Notes: generated by a model from the sequence alone, not told the origin. DNA of 64,000 nucleotides from Glossina fuscipes (GCF_014805625.2 NW_023998414.1:40497794-40561793), one strand, 5' to 3'. Shown: positions 12,063 through 24,365, numbered from the stretch's first letter. Translations and numbers: made by a program.

Positions 12063-13937
12063 CTTTGCAAGTAATAAGCAAGTGGGACGCGGATGCATGC
12101 GGTGTCACGTAACGCTTTACTAGAAGTGTTTCCTCTGGTCCATTTCTAATAAAAACATATATGCAAGAATTCTCAACATTTTTGTCAGATTTGTAGCTAA
12201 TAGCTTCAGTTTAATGACCAGCAGAATGTTTACAACGGACATTATAAAGACGTACTGACAGGCAGACAGCCAGGTATTCTTAAAACGATTTACAACTTAA
12301 TTCTGATTAAGTATGTATGTATACATGCCTTATGGCTGTCTCTAGAGCGGCCTTTGGAGTGTTGCAAGCCTTGTAACAAAATTCCTGGGTAATGGGTGTA
12401 AAATATAATAATAACGAAAACCACTCGCAGGCGCAACTAAATTTTAAGGGATTGATAATATTTGAATATATTTGAAAGTTAACTTTGTACATATGTATGA
12501 ATGGTGATAAGTTCCCTAAACTATGGTTTGGTATTGATTAAATCGAACGAGCCTTGTTTAGTTAGCAAACCGAGTAAAACTTTGTAAAGATCTATGGCCG
12601 ATAGGATCGAATAACCTAAACTACGGAATATCTCGAAAGACATATATTCAAATTTTCAATTCAATTGATCAAAGGAAACGTATATATGCATATATTATAC
12701 ATATTAAATACCTACCTATATACACATATATATATAAATATTGCATGCATAGAAATATTGTATGATATGGCATTCAAGAAATGCAATGTTCGCCATACAG
12801 ATAACATAATGTATATATGTATACAATAGTGCAACAGAATATTAAGCATACACTGAAGTGTCGAAAGCAGATGCCACTTGAATGCATTGTCCGTTAATAC
12901 TTTACGAACATCAATGTAAAGTACCATAAAAAGTACCAGGCTGAAAATAAATGGGTTTTCTCGGAATTTCGCTCTTATGCCACGCATTAATGTACGTATA
13001 AGCAGGAAATGAATTGCAGTTAGCTTACACCGAAACAATTCGCACTTCTTACCTATACCCTTTGCACTTTTTTAGTTTCGCACTAATCAATGCAATCAAA
13101 TTCAATTCTATCACCTATCACCTATCATTGCAACGTTACCGAAAAACATAACACTTTTACCCATAAGTTATCTAAAGAACTCATGTACCTCATGCTTAGG
13201 ATGCTAATATTATGCAACATAATAAATATTTGCTTATAAGTAAAGGATTTATTTTTAACATTGTTGGCGAACTTAAGACTCTGTGCACTTAATTTTTCAA
13301 TTTATTTAAAACACGAACAACAATAAGAAAGTACTTGATTTCAAGAATTTTCATATTCTAGGTAAATTTTTTGTGACCGTAAGAGTATTTCGAAATTAGA
13401 TTTAAGAGAGAGATGCAATTTTCCTATTTACTCTGATCACGACCAATATGCACTTTATAGGGGCTCTTGTACGTTAGTAGACCATTAGTAGAACTTAATG
13501 TACCCTTTGTAATGTGACAAAAAAAAAAAAAAACAAGAAGAGAAGAGAAGTGAAAAATAAACCAAAGTATGAAAGCAGATTGTTCGGTTGTATGTGTTCG
13601 CTTACTCTCGCTTACCATTACTTTTCTGTAGAGCACATATATCAATTTACCAGTGCAACACAGGTTGTGTGGTTATACTTGTAAGTATATTTTTTTTTAT
13701 ACTACGATTGTTATAAACTGAGAGCATGTTAAGTGTCTTCAATGATATATCAGTGGAATACAAAAGAGAAACAAAACGAAGCAAACAAAACTCTCAACAC
13801 AATGGGCTGGTAATCCTCCTTAAGGTTTATACATCTAGACCCAGACTTGTGGGAAATATGCCATTTAAGCATAAGCTTAGAGTTTAGCTAAGGCTATTAA
13901 ACGGAATCCGTCAAGTAAATCCACTAGTGTTCCACTA
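12063..13937. other. Non-coding stretch, no gene seen
   Basis: It contains a short tract 'actgacaggcagacagccag' near 12255-12275 (GTCY-like in reverse) and an A tract at 13519-13534. The 108-codon minus frame at 12712-13038 is Ile/Tyr/Met-rich from ATATGT sequence and not credible. Confidence 0.4.
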
Positions 13938-15339
13938 GTGTGCATCCCTATGATTCATCATATTAGGCAAATACCAGGCACCGACTTATATCAGTCAACG
14001 TCGTATAAACTTGACGCTAATTTTCACGTTTCAATTATCGGCCGTCAACATCGAGTAGAGTGTCGAATCATTGCTGCATCGAGTGGCGCGTGTAAAGCTG
14101 TCGACTATGTATACGATTTTCATCGACGACAAAATTTATATCGAATAATGTATACGAAGGGAGAAAGAATAAAGCAAAATATCATTACGAAACGCACATA
14201 CTTGATACGATTAAAAATAATATGAACACTATCTAATCCTAACAGTGACGGAACTTCCACAATGTTGGCCAAAACACATACTTATTTTCCATACTTTTTA
14301 TCTTCCGCTGAAATAATTTGCTTAGAGGACTACTGCAATGATCTCACAAATATGGTGCCATTTTTGCCTGCATGAAAAAACAATTTTCGACTCGAGAATA
14401 GTAGTGGGCTCATAGGAACTCATAAGACAAGACTAGCGTGTCAAATGCGCATTGGTCATCGATTGCCATAAACCGATCCCAGATTACATCACATAAGCTG
14501 ATAAGATTCGTTGATTTCAATCAACTTTACATATGTTAGGCCATCGAATTTGTAAAGCTTGCAGTTGGTGTGCTTAAGGGAAGGTGGAAGTGTCATCGAG
14601 TCAATCGGGCTTTATGGGTTTAATGGGCCATGTCATTTTTTTCTCCTAAGTAACCTCCTAAGTCAAAAGATATGCAAAAATGGATACGACTTTTTTGCCA
14701 TTACACATCCGATATACAAGAATGGAGTGAAGATCGAAGAGACAGATGACGCCCTAATGCGCCAACATAACACAAATATTTATCATGTATGGCATTTTGT
14801 CGCGTGATCAACGCGTTTACGCATTACTTCGTTTGGGTGTGTGTGCACCAAGTCGAAACTTTGACACCATTTGGAAAACACTCCTGGCGAATCATATCGA
14901 TTGCTTCGAGAAATTTGTAGTGAATGTCGTCTATCACAAGATAGGTGCGAACAATGGTCGCGACATTCCAAAGGTGATGCTATGAATGTTACACACAGAG
15001 AACCCGGATAATCTATGGAAAAACGCTGTTACACAAAGTTAGTCGCAGAGGAAATTAGCGGTCGACGTGAAAAGATTTAGAAGTTCGGCAGATAAATACA
15101 ACACGAACTGTAGGTAGATATAGAGGCGCAAGAACACATACGAATTGTTCGAAGGATGAAAAAGGGAATCGGTTATGCACGTGATTGTTCGTGGGAAGGG
15201 AAAGTGGTTTTATTTTGGGCAGTCCATCATCAGATCAGCAAGCGATTATGAGTAGATACAGAGGCATGATCCCATATCGGTCGAGCCATGGTCCATTTCG
15301 GACGCTGCTCTGCATTTGGTGAAAATGCAAGAGTTTGGA
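13938..15339. other. Unassigned open frames upstream of a mariner relic
   Basis: The plus-strand frames 13938-14225 (95 codons), 14559-14807 (82 codons) and 14785-14985 (66 codons) follow one another and look less low-complexity than their surroundings. I cannot align them to mariner N-terminal motifs or to any other family. A minus-strand frame overlaps 14783-14971. They may be degenerate transposon sequence or chance. Confidence 0.3.
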
Positions 15340-15650
15340 GAGTACGCTAACGCTATCAACAATAATTGATAAATTTAATCGGTTAGTCATTGTTAATGCA
15401 TTAGACAATTGCTAGGGTGGTGGTTCTCATCAGACTAACAGAAAAGGCAATATTTCCTCGCATATGGCAAAAGCGTTTCACGGTACCTTGAAACTACTTA
15501 ACTGCGAAACGCTAGCCTGTGCGGCTTGCTCACAAGACTTGATTGCTTCCAATTACAACACACTTGCTGACCTACAATTTGATTCGCCCGAAGATGTGGG
15601 AAATTTTTTTTTTAGCGTGACCTCCGAAAATTAGGCGAGGTAATTAACTA
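15340..15650 (+). pseudogene. mariner transposase C-terminal relic
   Basis: A frame open from 15414 to the TAG at about 15652 reads '...HMAKAFHGTLKLL', then 'CAACSQDLIASNYNTLADLQ', then 'FDSPEDVGNF'. This matches the order of mariner transposases, where HDNARPH-VAKPVK..LETL is followed by PYSPDLAPSDYHLF and then F.S.ED...W. In the family the Asp of SPDLAPSDYHLF and the preceding HDN Asp are catalytic. Here YSPDLAPSDYHLF reads CSQDLIASNYNTL, so the final catalytic Asp appears as Asn. Upstream, the part resembling Q-L-x-x-L-N-R is interrupted by a stop at 15411. No N-terminal DNA-binding region or terminal inverted repeats were found. The copy is clearly inactive, and the lineage resembles the SPDLAPSDYHLF (irritans-like) mariners. 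Confidence 0.7.
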
Positions 15651-16205
15651 TGGGTCACTATCGATAATATTTCTGAATTGAAGGTGATTTAAAAAAAAAA
15701 ATATAAAAAATAAAAAAAGGAAAATAAAAAAAAAACAATCACAATTTTATGCTTGTGCACGTGGTAACAATCCATCCATCCAAGAATGTAAATATTCTAT
15801 GAATTAAACTTAAGTTTTTCTTTTCTTTCATTGAAGAGATATGAGAGATGAGGAGAAAGCTTTAAACTCAATGTAATTAATTCCTATAAACCGAATAATA
15901 AGTCAGAATACATTAAATTTTATAGCCTGCAAGAAGAATATTTGCCTTAATGATAAAACCGATAAATGCAAGAGCAATCGTACAACAAACATACCAAGAC
16001 ACATTTTCTAAATAACATCTTTTGTGTATTTAATTACTTTCATTTGCGTTGTTCTCTTCTTTCTTATTTGCTTTGTTCGGGAGACTCATTAGTGTAGCAA
16101 TCTCCGCTGTTGTTACCTCTTACGGTGAAATAACATTTTATCACATGCAGGAAATAAAGTCGGCGGTGCAGGAGAGAATCGCATTTCCATCATAAACATT
16201 TATAA
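15651..16205. other. Non-coding, A-rich
   Basis: A-rich runs at about 15691-15737 lie just 3' of the mariner relic. No inverted terminal repeat was identified. Confidence 0.4.
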
Positions 16206-16236
16206 AAACAACAACAACAACAGCAGCAGCAGCAAT
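16206..16236. repeat. (CAA)n(CAG)n(CAA)n repeat
   Basis: An opa-like CAA/CAG run of about 30 bases, not in a credible reading frame. Confidence 0.85.
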
Positions 16237-17237
16237 AATAAGAACAACAAGAACAAGAAATAGTAAAACGTAAAAGGAAAACAATAGGATACTAACAGAA
16301 ATTAAATGCAAATGAATGTCAATATGAACAGAATCGTTAGAGTAGGTAGAAAGTGAAACGAAGGCATAAAATTACGTCATATGAAAAAGTATTAAGCCCC
16401 ATGGCATATAATTTAAAATCAATGTAGCAAAAGTCAAACATAACTCGAGTTTCATTATCATATCAAATAGAACATCATTTGTTAATCTGCGCCGAAAGAT
16501 CATAGGCGACAAAGAGACTCAGAGACTTGAGAGAATTGCGCTGTAAAATGTATTTGCCCAAAGCATCGCTGGTTGTTGCAGAAATTTGTTGTAGAAACTT
16601 TTTAAGACTTCACTTAGATCGAATAAATATAATCTTCTAAGTCAAATTTCCATTGACCCTAACTGAAGGCTATCTGAAGGCATTACCGAAAAGACAAAGA
16701 AACTAATCATGGCTTTGTATATATTTCAATATTGGTTGCATTGGGAAGCAAATTTCGAGCCTTATCGGTGGACATGTTTGAAAATTCAAATATTTGCAAG
16801 ACATGCATTCATTCAATAACAATTTGATTTCTTTTCTTCTCCTTAAAAATATCTATGCAGACGTCCTATGGGGTCTTCAAGTCAACGCACTCTCCGCTGT
16901 TGGATATTTTTAGCAGGAGAAAAAACAAAGAGAAAAAATTTATAAAATACTTTTGCAATTTAATTCTAATTAAAATGAATTTTTCTCCGCTTCGCTCTTG
17001 CGTTCGCTATATTTCATCGGTTACGAAAGGATATAACAACGAAAATTTACCTTGTGACCTAATTTCTCGCACATTGAATGCATTTCATCTTCATTTCTCA
17101 TTCATTCCGACATCAGAGAAGAAAAGCGATTTAATAAATATTAAAATTGTTTTGTTGTTGTCTCTCAATTTTATACTATACTATCACTATACTAACTAAA
17201 TGTCGATGACATATTAAAGTAATAAAGTCAAATGTAA
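16237..17237. other. Non-coding; 114-codon unassigned frame at 16855-17199
   Basis: The plus frame 16855-17199 follows a pyrimidine-rich run ending 'ctatgcag' that resembles a 3' splice site. Its translation is Lys/Phe/Asn-rich and ends in an Ile/Tyr-rich part without any domain, so I do not call an exon. Confidence 0.35.
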
Positions 17238-17268
<31 letters not shown>

Positions 17269-17274
17269 TGTATA
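17238..17274. repeat. (TATG)n microsatellite
   Basis: About 9 tetranucleotide units. Confidence 0.9.
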
Positions 17275-17649
17275 CTTTCATATGCGTATATGTTAGTTAT
17301 GTTATATGCAAAGCACAAAAATGATTATGTTTAAACTAACAAATTACACATGCTTTACATTACGGTTGTTTAGTTAACAGAGATAGAATAACGAGGAAGA
17401 AGTGTACGGAGTGCAAGCGTACACAGTACACACCAAAGCGAAATAAGAAAAGCAAAAGAAATACACAAAATGAACAGACTAGACTGAAATAGACCAAGCA
17501 GCAGACCATAGTGAAAAAGCATATGTTTACACAACAGAACAACAATCACACATAATAAGAAAAGTTGCAAAAAAAAAAAGTAAATAAATACGTTTACGTA
17601 GATAAAGTAACGTTCTGCAACATATTTACAGATATACACACACGCACGC
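17275..17649. other. Non-coding, A-rich
   Basis: The overlapping minus frames at 17360-17651 are Cys/Phe/Leu-rich and appear to be chance. Confidence 0.4.
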
Positions 17650-17654
17650 ATATA

Positions 17655-17698
<44 letters not shown>
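17650..17698. repeat. (TA)n microsatellite
   Basis: Near-perfect TA run of about 48 bases. Confidence 0.9.
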
Positions 17699-18559
17699 GC
17701 ATATGTATAAGTGAATAGATGGCATTTCATTGTGTATGCGTGTGTTTGTGTATGTTAGGTATGTGTGTGTATTACATGTGAATGGTTATTTTCCACTTTA
17801 CACTATCGTAGATCTTTCAATTTGTCTCATCTGAAAACAGTTTTACACATAAAATGTACATAAAAGCTCATTCATATATGGCACATGGATGTGAGCTAAT
17901 GTTTCCTCCAGTTTCCTGCTTACAACTATAATGCAATTTCATAACAACAAGGATTTATTGAATAAATGTTTTTACCTTTGCTATGATTAACGTCGCCTTC
18001 AACGAATCGACAATTGTCAGTCAGATAGATCGATCAGACTATACTATAACATGAAAACCAAAAATAAACAATTTTTCGGATTTTTCAACACTTTCCGTTC
18101 TTACGAAATGAATCGCCTTATGCTAACGATGCAAGACGATTAACAGCAATATAAATAAATATGAAAATTGTAGCGAGAAGAAAAAAAAACGAGAAAACTT
18201 TTCACTACACACAATAATATGTTTATGCACTCGCGTACAGAATTCTCTGCTAAGTCTGTGCAAGGGTCTCCTCGTAAGGCTCGTCATGCATCTTCTATCT
18301 ATATGTGTGTGCGATATGCAAGTGTCGACTTTTCATAAATATGTATGCATGAAAACATGTTGTCTGGTGGGTGTTTTTAGTTTGTCTTCTTCTTGCTTTT
18401 CGTTTTTTAGAGTAAACATTATTGTGCAACTTTTCTCTTTTCGTATACGATATCTGAAGTACGATTGTACCATATCTCTGTCATTCTACTTGTGACATTC
18501 CGGTATAGAAGAAACAATGGATTTGGGGGGAAAATATTAATTTTTCCATCGCTTCGAAT
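17699..18559. other. Non-coding stretch, no gene seen
   Basis: GT-rich interrupted run near 17731-17772. The small plus frame 18286-18495 is not recognised. Confidence 0.4.
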
Positions 18560-19140
18560 CGATGCGATTTAATCCGACTTTTCATTATTCGTCTATTCGT
18601 CTAATCATTCATTCATCCATCTGTTCAAATATTAGTCCGTCTGTCTTTTCATCTGTCCACCTCTGAGTTTATCTGTCGATTCTCGATTCTGTCCGTCCAT
18701 CTTTCCACCTATCTATCTATTCGCCATTCGTCCATTGTAAATTCGTTGACCGTTTTATGATTTGAAAAATGTATTTATCTTTTCGTCTATTTCTACGCCC
18801 CCTACTATTACTGTATGCCTAACGGTATATCTATTAACCTATTTTCTTTATATATTACTGCGACAATAAATGCAAATTTTGCAAATCATTAGCTTGCTCG
18901 TCTATCGTTCCGTTTACTTAATCACTTCTCATTGATTACAGCCATCGGTTCAATTACCATTACGCCCATCCTTTTATTTCTACCCATATTTGTGGATCTA
19001 TTCATCAAAATTTCCGCGAATCTTTCTATCCGATCGCTTTTCTGTTCGCTTACCGACTTACCTAAACACTCTATGTGTCCAGGTTTTCTTATGTGAGGAT
19101 GTTTTTCTATTCTTTTGTCGTTTCGCTTGGTCATCAACTT
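18560..19140. repeat. Cryptic pyrimidine-rich tetramer array
   Basis: About 580 bases are built mainly of diverged TCTG, TCYA, TCCA and TCGT units: 'gtctattcgtctaatc', 'catccatctg', 'gtccgtctgtctt', 'gtccgtccatctttcc', 'tatctatctattcgcc'. Almost no unit is perfectly repeated in tandem, so it reads as an old, mutated (GTCY)/(TCCA) tract. It may descend from the (GTCY)n part of a mini-me-like element, but I found neither conserved head nor tail beside it. It creates an artefactual 71-codon minus frame (18922-19137). Confidence 0.6.
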
Positions 19141-19235
19141 CTATCTAATTATACCTTTTCGATATATTTTCATCGCATTTTGGAGATATTGCGATAGATG
19201 TCTTTCGGTCCATAAAATTTGTATTTTCATTTTCT

Positions 19236-19800
19236 TCAAATCAGCTTAGAAAGAGTTACATCCGTAATTGCAATAGTGTTCGAGATCCATGCATTTTCGC
19301 TTAACGAAGAGTAGCCAAGATTCGTTTTGAATAGCGAAGAATAGTTTCTTGCCAAACTCTCATTATCTTCTTTAAAATATTCAAAATTACACCAATGAGA
19401 AGCTGCTCTGTGGAAAACAGAATATAAAAAGAAATTAAAACGAAGAAAATTTTTCACCATAAACACTTAGCACATAAGCATTTAATGCAAATTTTACTTT
19501 CAAGTATTAATTCCATAATGATGCCAGTTTTCTGCTTTTGGTGGTGGTACTTTACTAGAAAATCGTCTGTTACTCTGCGATGTTTTGCTAATACAAAAAG
19601 TTGAGAAGATTTTACTGGCTGACATATATGAAAATCTTCCTTTAATAGCAATATGCTAGAGAGGAGATCATTGCACTTGATTGTTTCCCTTTGAAATTCA
19701 ACAAAAAATTTACAAATTTTTCCTTGAAGAGATACTAATTCGCCCAAGTCGCTGCTCTTAACGCGGTATTGATTTTCTCAAGGGCTTTGTGCCACTTGTC
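19236..19800 (-). other. Possible degenerate coding remnant, unidentified
   Basis: On the minus strand two frames follow each other: 19747-19454 (97 codons) and 19466-19236 (76 codons). Just upstream another frame reads 'DKWHKALEKINTALRAATW'. The composition is ordinary protein-like and less repeat-driven than neighbouring frames, with segments such as 'LVSLQGKICKFF' and 'LSSILLLKEDFHICQPV'. The phrase 'LSLQGK' occurs in hAT/ZBED-type transposases, but nothing else supports that. I cannot name a family. Confidence 0.25.
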
Positions 19801-20157
19801 TGTTAACATATCATAATTGTATATATAAGCAATCATATAAAATAATAATAAGTATAATAATAATAATTCGGGGCCGGCTTACAACAGTTCTCTTTATGCA
19901 ACAACTGCTAGCTAGCAGTGAATTGATAGCACCGTGTTGTATGCAGCTCCTTTACCTATTGAATAACATAATTTAAATTTTGACGTAATATTAATCAACG
20001 TCATGCGGACCGTGTTCTGTCGAAATCTGTTTTATGTTATACCGAAACCGTAAGAGACTTTGAAACAATCTAAAACAAGATAATACGTACCGTTTTATAT
20101 GGAAACCAAGTCTTGACGTGCAAAATTTTATGATAGCTTCAATTTCTTTCCAAACAT

Positions 20158-20200
<43 letters not shown>
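20158..20200. repeat. (TA)n microsatellite
   Basis: About 42 bases of TA, giving the Tyr-Ile run of a minus frame. Confidence 0.9.
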
Positions 20201-20204
<4 letters not shown>

Positions 20205-20337
20205 TCAAAATTACGATGAAATAGAAAGTTAACAACAACAAGTAAAAAGAATAGGGTGGAAGGTGGTGCATCATTGAAAACCCTACGCCTCCCCGTCTAA
20301 TACATTTATTCATACAAAGACTGTGCAAGAAGGTGTG

Positions 20338-20620
20338 CGGGAAAAGTGATTCGATCCAAACCGTTTTCGATAGCGTCCGTCCTAGGCCAGAATATGTCGG
20401 TGTAGTAAATTTCATCGAAATATTTAAAAAATTGCGACTTTTATATTGAACACAAGAATACAGATGGACAGATGGACAGACAAGCTTGGGCCGATTCAGA
20501 AAGCGATTTTAAATCGATCGGTATAATAGAAGCTGCGTCTACCTCATGTCTTTCTGCTCGTTGCATACATTCGCATAAACTTAAAATATCCTTACATATA
20601 CAACGGGCGTAGGGTATACA
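20338..20620 (-). mobile_element. mini-me/INE-1-like element, best-preserved reverse copy
   Basis: Read on the minus strand, from about 20600 down it shows the head 'gcgaatgtatgcaacgagca', a (GTCY) tract ('cttgtctgtccatctgtcc', plus strand 20464-20482), and a tail containing 'ggacggacgctatcgaaaac' followed by 'ggtttggatcg'. That tail equals the tail at 27363-27410 ('gggcgaacgctaccgaaaat') and at 57835-57880. The head resembles the GGAATGTATGTAACAGGCAGAAGG-like block that I recall from Drosophila mini-me/INE-1 copies. It is non-coding and presumably mobilised in trans. Confidence 0.65.
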
Positions 20621-21239
20621 TCACTAAATAATATTTAACTAACAAAAATGAGAATGAAAGCAAAAAGCAGTTGAAAAGAAATCCAACCGAACACATGCTC
20701 AATATTTGCAGACCGTGCTACGATAATCGGAAATCTTGTACCGCATTGTAACAAAAACGCGTTTGACATTCACCGAGCTATACGAGGGATGACTGTACTC
20801 GAAAGCATAAAATGTTAACAAAATTAATATTCAGAAGCAACTGACTATTTTCAACTGTTCCATCTGTTCCATTTGGCGTCATAATACGATTAAGCGGGAC
20901 AAGTGAGTATGGAATAAAGGGAACGAGAAAAACTAGGACTCTAAGAGTAGGAGGCCCCAGCCAATAAATATTCTAGAAATGCGATATTCGGCGCTTGTGC
21001 ATAGGTAAGCAAATTTAATATGAAAATTAGAAATATTAAGTTAGCAGTTAAGAAAAAGAAATCAGATAATTAAAATCAAACGTCACATGCTCAGTGCAAT
21101 CAGTTATTAATTATATGGTTTCTGAATTTTGCCGCCAAATGCTTTAAACTTGTTATTAAGATTTTCGCCTTTTTTTTTTTTACTATTGTATGACCGACCA
21201 ATCACTGTGCGGGGATGTAAAGGGGCGACGGTCGGTAAG
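20621..21239. other. Non-coding; possible SINE tail fragment at 20880-20990
   Basis: At 20880-20990 the run 'caagtgagtatggaat', 'gagaaaaac' and 'ggccccagccaataaat' has the same order as 10977-11060 next to SINE copy 1. This may be a separate truncated SINE tail. Confidence 0.3.
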
Positions 21240-21430
21240 AAGTGAGAAAAGAGAAAAATATAAGTAAGCAGCTGTGGGCTACTGGTTGTGTGCACGACCG
21301 CAGTTAGTGTTATGCTATTATCGGCTGAGCGTTCACTCTACCGTATTGATCTTGAGATCTGAACCCGCGAACATAGACTTGGTATTCGCGATTCTTATTT
21401 ACTCGACTGCTCACGCAATACGTTTTCGAC
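21240..21430 (-). mobile_element. tRNA-like SINE, copy 2
   Basis: The minus strand reads 'gagcagtcgagtaaataaga', 'atcgcgaataccaagtctat', then 'gttcgcgggttcagatctc' and 'cggtagagtgaac'. It shares these blocks with copies at 10975-11175 and 54990-55110. The B-box-like string is 'gggttcagatct'. The A-box region is poorly conserved. The family is described under copy 1. Confidence 0.6.
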
Positions 21431-22507
21431 GTCAAGTTCCTCCATTGCTTGTCTGCTTCATTGAAATCGTTAGATAAGAAAGAGAAAAACAACTCTTATC
21501 TTATATCTTGGCAAAGCAAAGACAACTCTTATCTCCCAACATGTCTCAACGTTCTCGTTTGAATGTTTGTCACGGTCTTGTGCATAGCAATAGAGGACGG
21601 GACGTGATCCATTTTTTTTTTTTTCCTTTATTTGTATTTTTCTCATCGTAAAGTTGCACAATACAGTTCATACATGTATAGCAAATTGTTAAAACTTAAA
21701 AGTGAATACAATGAATATTATGTTGTCTCGAAGATGGCTCTTGGAAATATTTGCATTAATTTTTATTAAAAATAATCGTTATATTTTGTCTACCTTATGT
21801 GGTTTTAACATTTTAAAGACACTCCGTAATCTTGCATCAATTTATTTAGTTGCTGCGCAGAATTTTAATAGTTAACGTGTACTCATACAACATATTCACG
21901 ATCAACTGCCGCATATTGAAATATTTTTCTAGGAATGCCTATCCGGTAGATTTTTGCTCTAAGAAATTTAGGTTATAAGCCACGCCTTCTTTTATCTTGC
22001 CGCCACGCGAGAAACGTAGGATAGGATGGCGAGGACGTCTTGGCGATTTCGTTAAGTGCGATCAATTTTAATGTTCCTATCCGTCCGCAAAGGAACTTCC
22101 CTTTTATAAAGCTTGGCGCATGCAGGTTAAACTATGAGTTCTTAAACCACTTTGCAATAAATTTAAACCAGGTTTATAAGGTCATTTTCTTATCCGAACC
22201 TGTTGCTTCCATTAAGACTACTCTTCGTAATGCCCGTACACTGCCGATGTCGTACTTAAACTAGAACTTAAATCCTAGTTCCCCGTCAACGTATTGACTT
22301 CATTACGATATTTACGTAATCATTTAGTGGGAAGTGGATGACGTGGGTGTGATTGGCAATGATGTTCACGTTGTTTATCTCGTATATGTTTGCATAAATT
22401 GTCGTAGCTTCAAAGTCTTTTCTCCATTAATTACGAACACGTTAAGCAGGCAGTTGCATGGATTGCGTAATTTAGTCGAATCTTCACTGTCGCGCAATTC
22501 TGCGCTT
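21431..22507. other. Non-coding stretch
   Basis: A short direct repeat of 'caactcttatct' occurs at 21489-21500 and 21522-21533. The plus frame 22040-22264 (74 codons) is not recognised. Confidence 0.4.
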
Positions 22508-22536
22508 ATAAATAAATAAATAAATAAATAAATAAA
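22508..22536. repeat. (AAAT)n microsatellite
   Basis: Seven perfect units. Confidence 0.9.
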
Positions 22537-23281
22537 AAGGAACAAAAGTCGCAAACAACTTTTGTTTTTGTAGAACAATGAAAGAAAATGTAGATTTCGT
22601 GTGCACCGTCACCGAAACTTGTGAACTCTGAACTTGTAAACTAACGAACGAAATGTTCTTTGTCATCTAAAAGCCGCATGGATGCGTCAATCGATTTGAA
22701 TCTGAGCAGCGTCCTACGAGCTCATTTCGTGTTGTGTTTACTTAAAACGTATCGTTACGTTTAATGTTAATTCTGCGTGAAAGTCTCCGCTTCTTTCGAT
22801 ATATTTTGCTTAAGAAAAACACTCTCCAGCACATTTTTAATAGAAGAAATAAATGTTCGCTTGTATGCGGGGTTTGTACGCTGCATAGTTTAATACATAA
22901 CTTCATCTCTATTATTTCAATTAAATAAATGGTTGTTCGAATTTTTAATAGCTTCAGCTTAACTCACACTAAACTCTCTTTTATGCTATGTGCCAGTTTC
23001 TCTCTGCTCCTCGTACTCAGTGTACGCAATTTCTTATTTATTTAAAAGCGTGAAAACGGAAAACAATTAAATTACCATTACCTGTGATTTAAAACACTTG
23101 AAGGAAACGTAAATAAATTAATCAATTTTCCTTTCCACAAGCACTTCATTCATTGGTATTTGGAAAGTGTGAGTGCATATCAAGGATTTGCTTAAATGCG
23201 TGTAATACAAATAATTAACACAATCCTTTTAATTAAGTAAAACACTCAGTTTCTATAGTAATTAAAATAAGAATTCGTGCT
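22537..23281. other. Non-coding stretch, nothing recognised
   Basis: AT-rich sequence without repeat-family or coding signals. Confidence 0.45.
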
Positions 23282-23309
23282 TGTGTGTATGTGTGTGTGT
23301 GTGTGTGTG
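23282..23309. repeat. (GT)n microsatellite
   Basis: GT run with one TA interruption. Confidence 0.9.
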
Positions 23310-24297
23310 CAATCGTTCAATTCACGCTAATACCTTATATGCACTTGTGCATAAAACCAATTGAAAAAATTGTTAATCGCTGATAAATGTCAGTTAAGTT
23401 GAATTTAAATAATTTATTTATGGCTGCCAGTTATTTAATGTAATGAATAAAATTTAGAGCAGATTAACGATGAGGCCGACTAAAAACAGAAAATAGAACA
23501 ATGTACAGCTCTATGTATAATTTAATAGTACCCCTCTGCTAGCGCTAAAGCTTCAAAGTCGAAAAAGAATTAGTTTGAAATTTTTGAAGTGACATCACTT
23601 CGTTTCGTTAACCTTGTTATATATGTAATCTGTCGGAGCGTCATTCTACTTATCTACGACGTTGTGACTTTGTGCAGTTTCGCTTGAATTCAATAAAATA
23701 CTCAAGTCCGCGGAATTCATATCAGAAGAATTCATGCAGCAAGTTTTAACCCCCTCTAAGTCTCTTAACTTTCAATAAGAGACACACAAATGTGCACACG
23801 AATCAAAGCAAACTCAGCCGTGTGCTTAGTCGTTCATCAATTTAGGGATTTTATCCAATCAAACACTGGATTTTAATTTCCACATCAAGTGCGTTTGTCA
23901 GCCTTACCATCCACTTGAGAAACTTAAATCTTTCCTTTTTCGCCAAGTTAATGAATGACACTGTTGACTCGCCGAAATTACTTGGCTCGATAAACTGCAA
24001 TGTTCTTAACGCTCCCTCGGGGCACTTGGCATTTTAATAAGACTCCGTCAGTTTAGATACAATTACGAGTCGTGCAACCTGCGTAAAATCCTTTACAGAA
24101 TTTTAAATCCCATCGATAATTTAATCTCAGTAGTGGATTCTATAAATTCCAGCAAAATATTTCTCCTTAGCAAGCCCACTTTGCCTATCTCGTACTCGTA
24201 TGATATGCAAATTACACTGAATTATTATTATCGGTTGCCAAGCTCCGATCCCCTCATTTCCCACTCAGGCTTGTACAGGCTGCCTACAAGCTTCTCT
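23310..24297. other. Non-coding stretch, nothing recognised
   Basis: No gene or element seen. A 77-codon plus frame at 24133-24366 runs into the adjacent GT repeat. Confidence 0.45.
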
Positions 24298-24322
24298 CTC
24301 TGTGTGTGTGTGTGTGTGTATG
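24298..24322. repeat. (TG)n microsatellite
   Basis: TG run just 5' of a mini-me-like element. Confidence 0.85.
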
Positions 24323-24365
24323 TATATGCTTGTGTTTTCTCTTGTGTCATGAATTTTCTTCTTTG

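Noticed and set aside
14559..14985. N-terminal half of the 15.5 kb mariner
   Set aside because: The position fits, but no helix-turn-helix or WVPHEL-type motif could be found in any frame.
16855..17199. Frame after a pyrimidine-rich 'ctatgcag' as a possible exon
   Set aside because: The translation is low-complexity toward its end, with no domain and no clear donor site.
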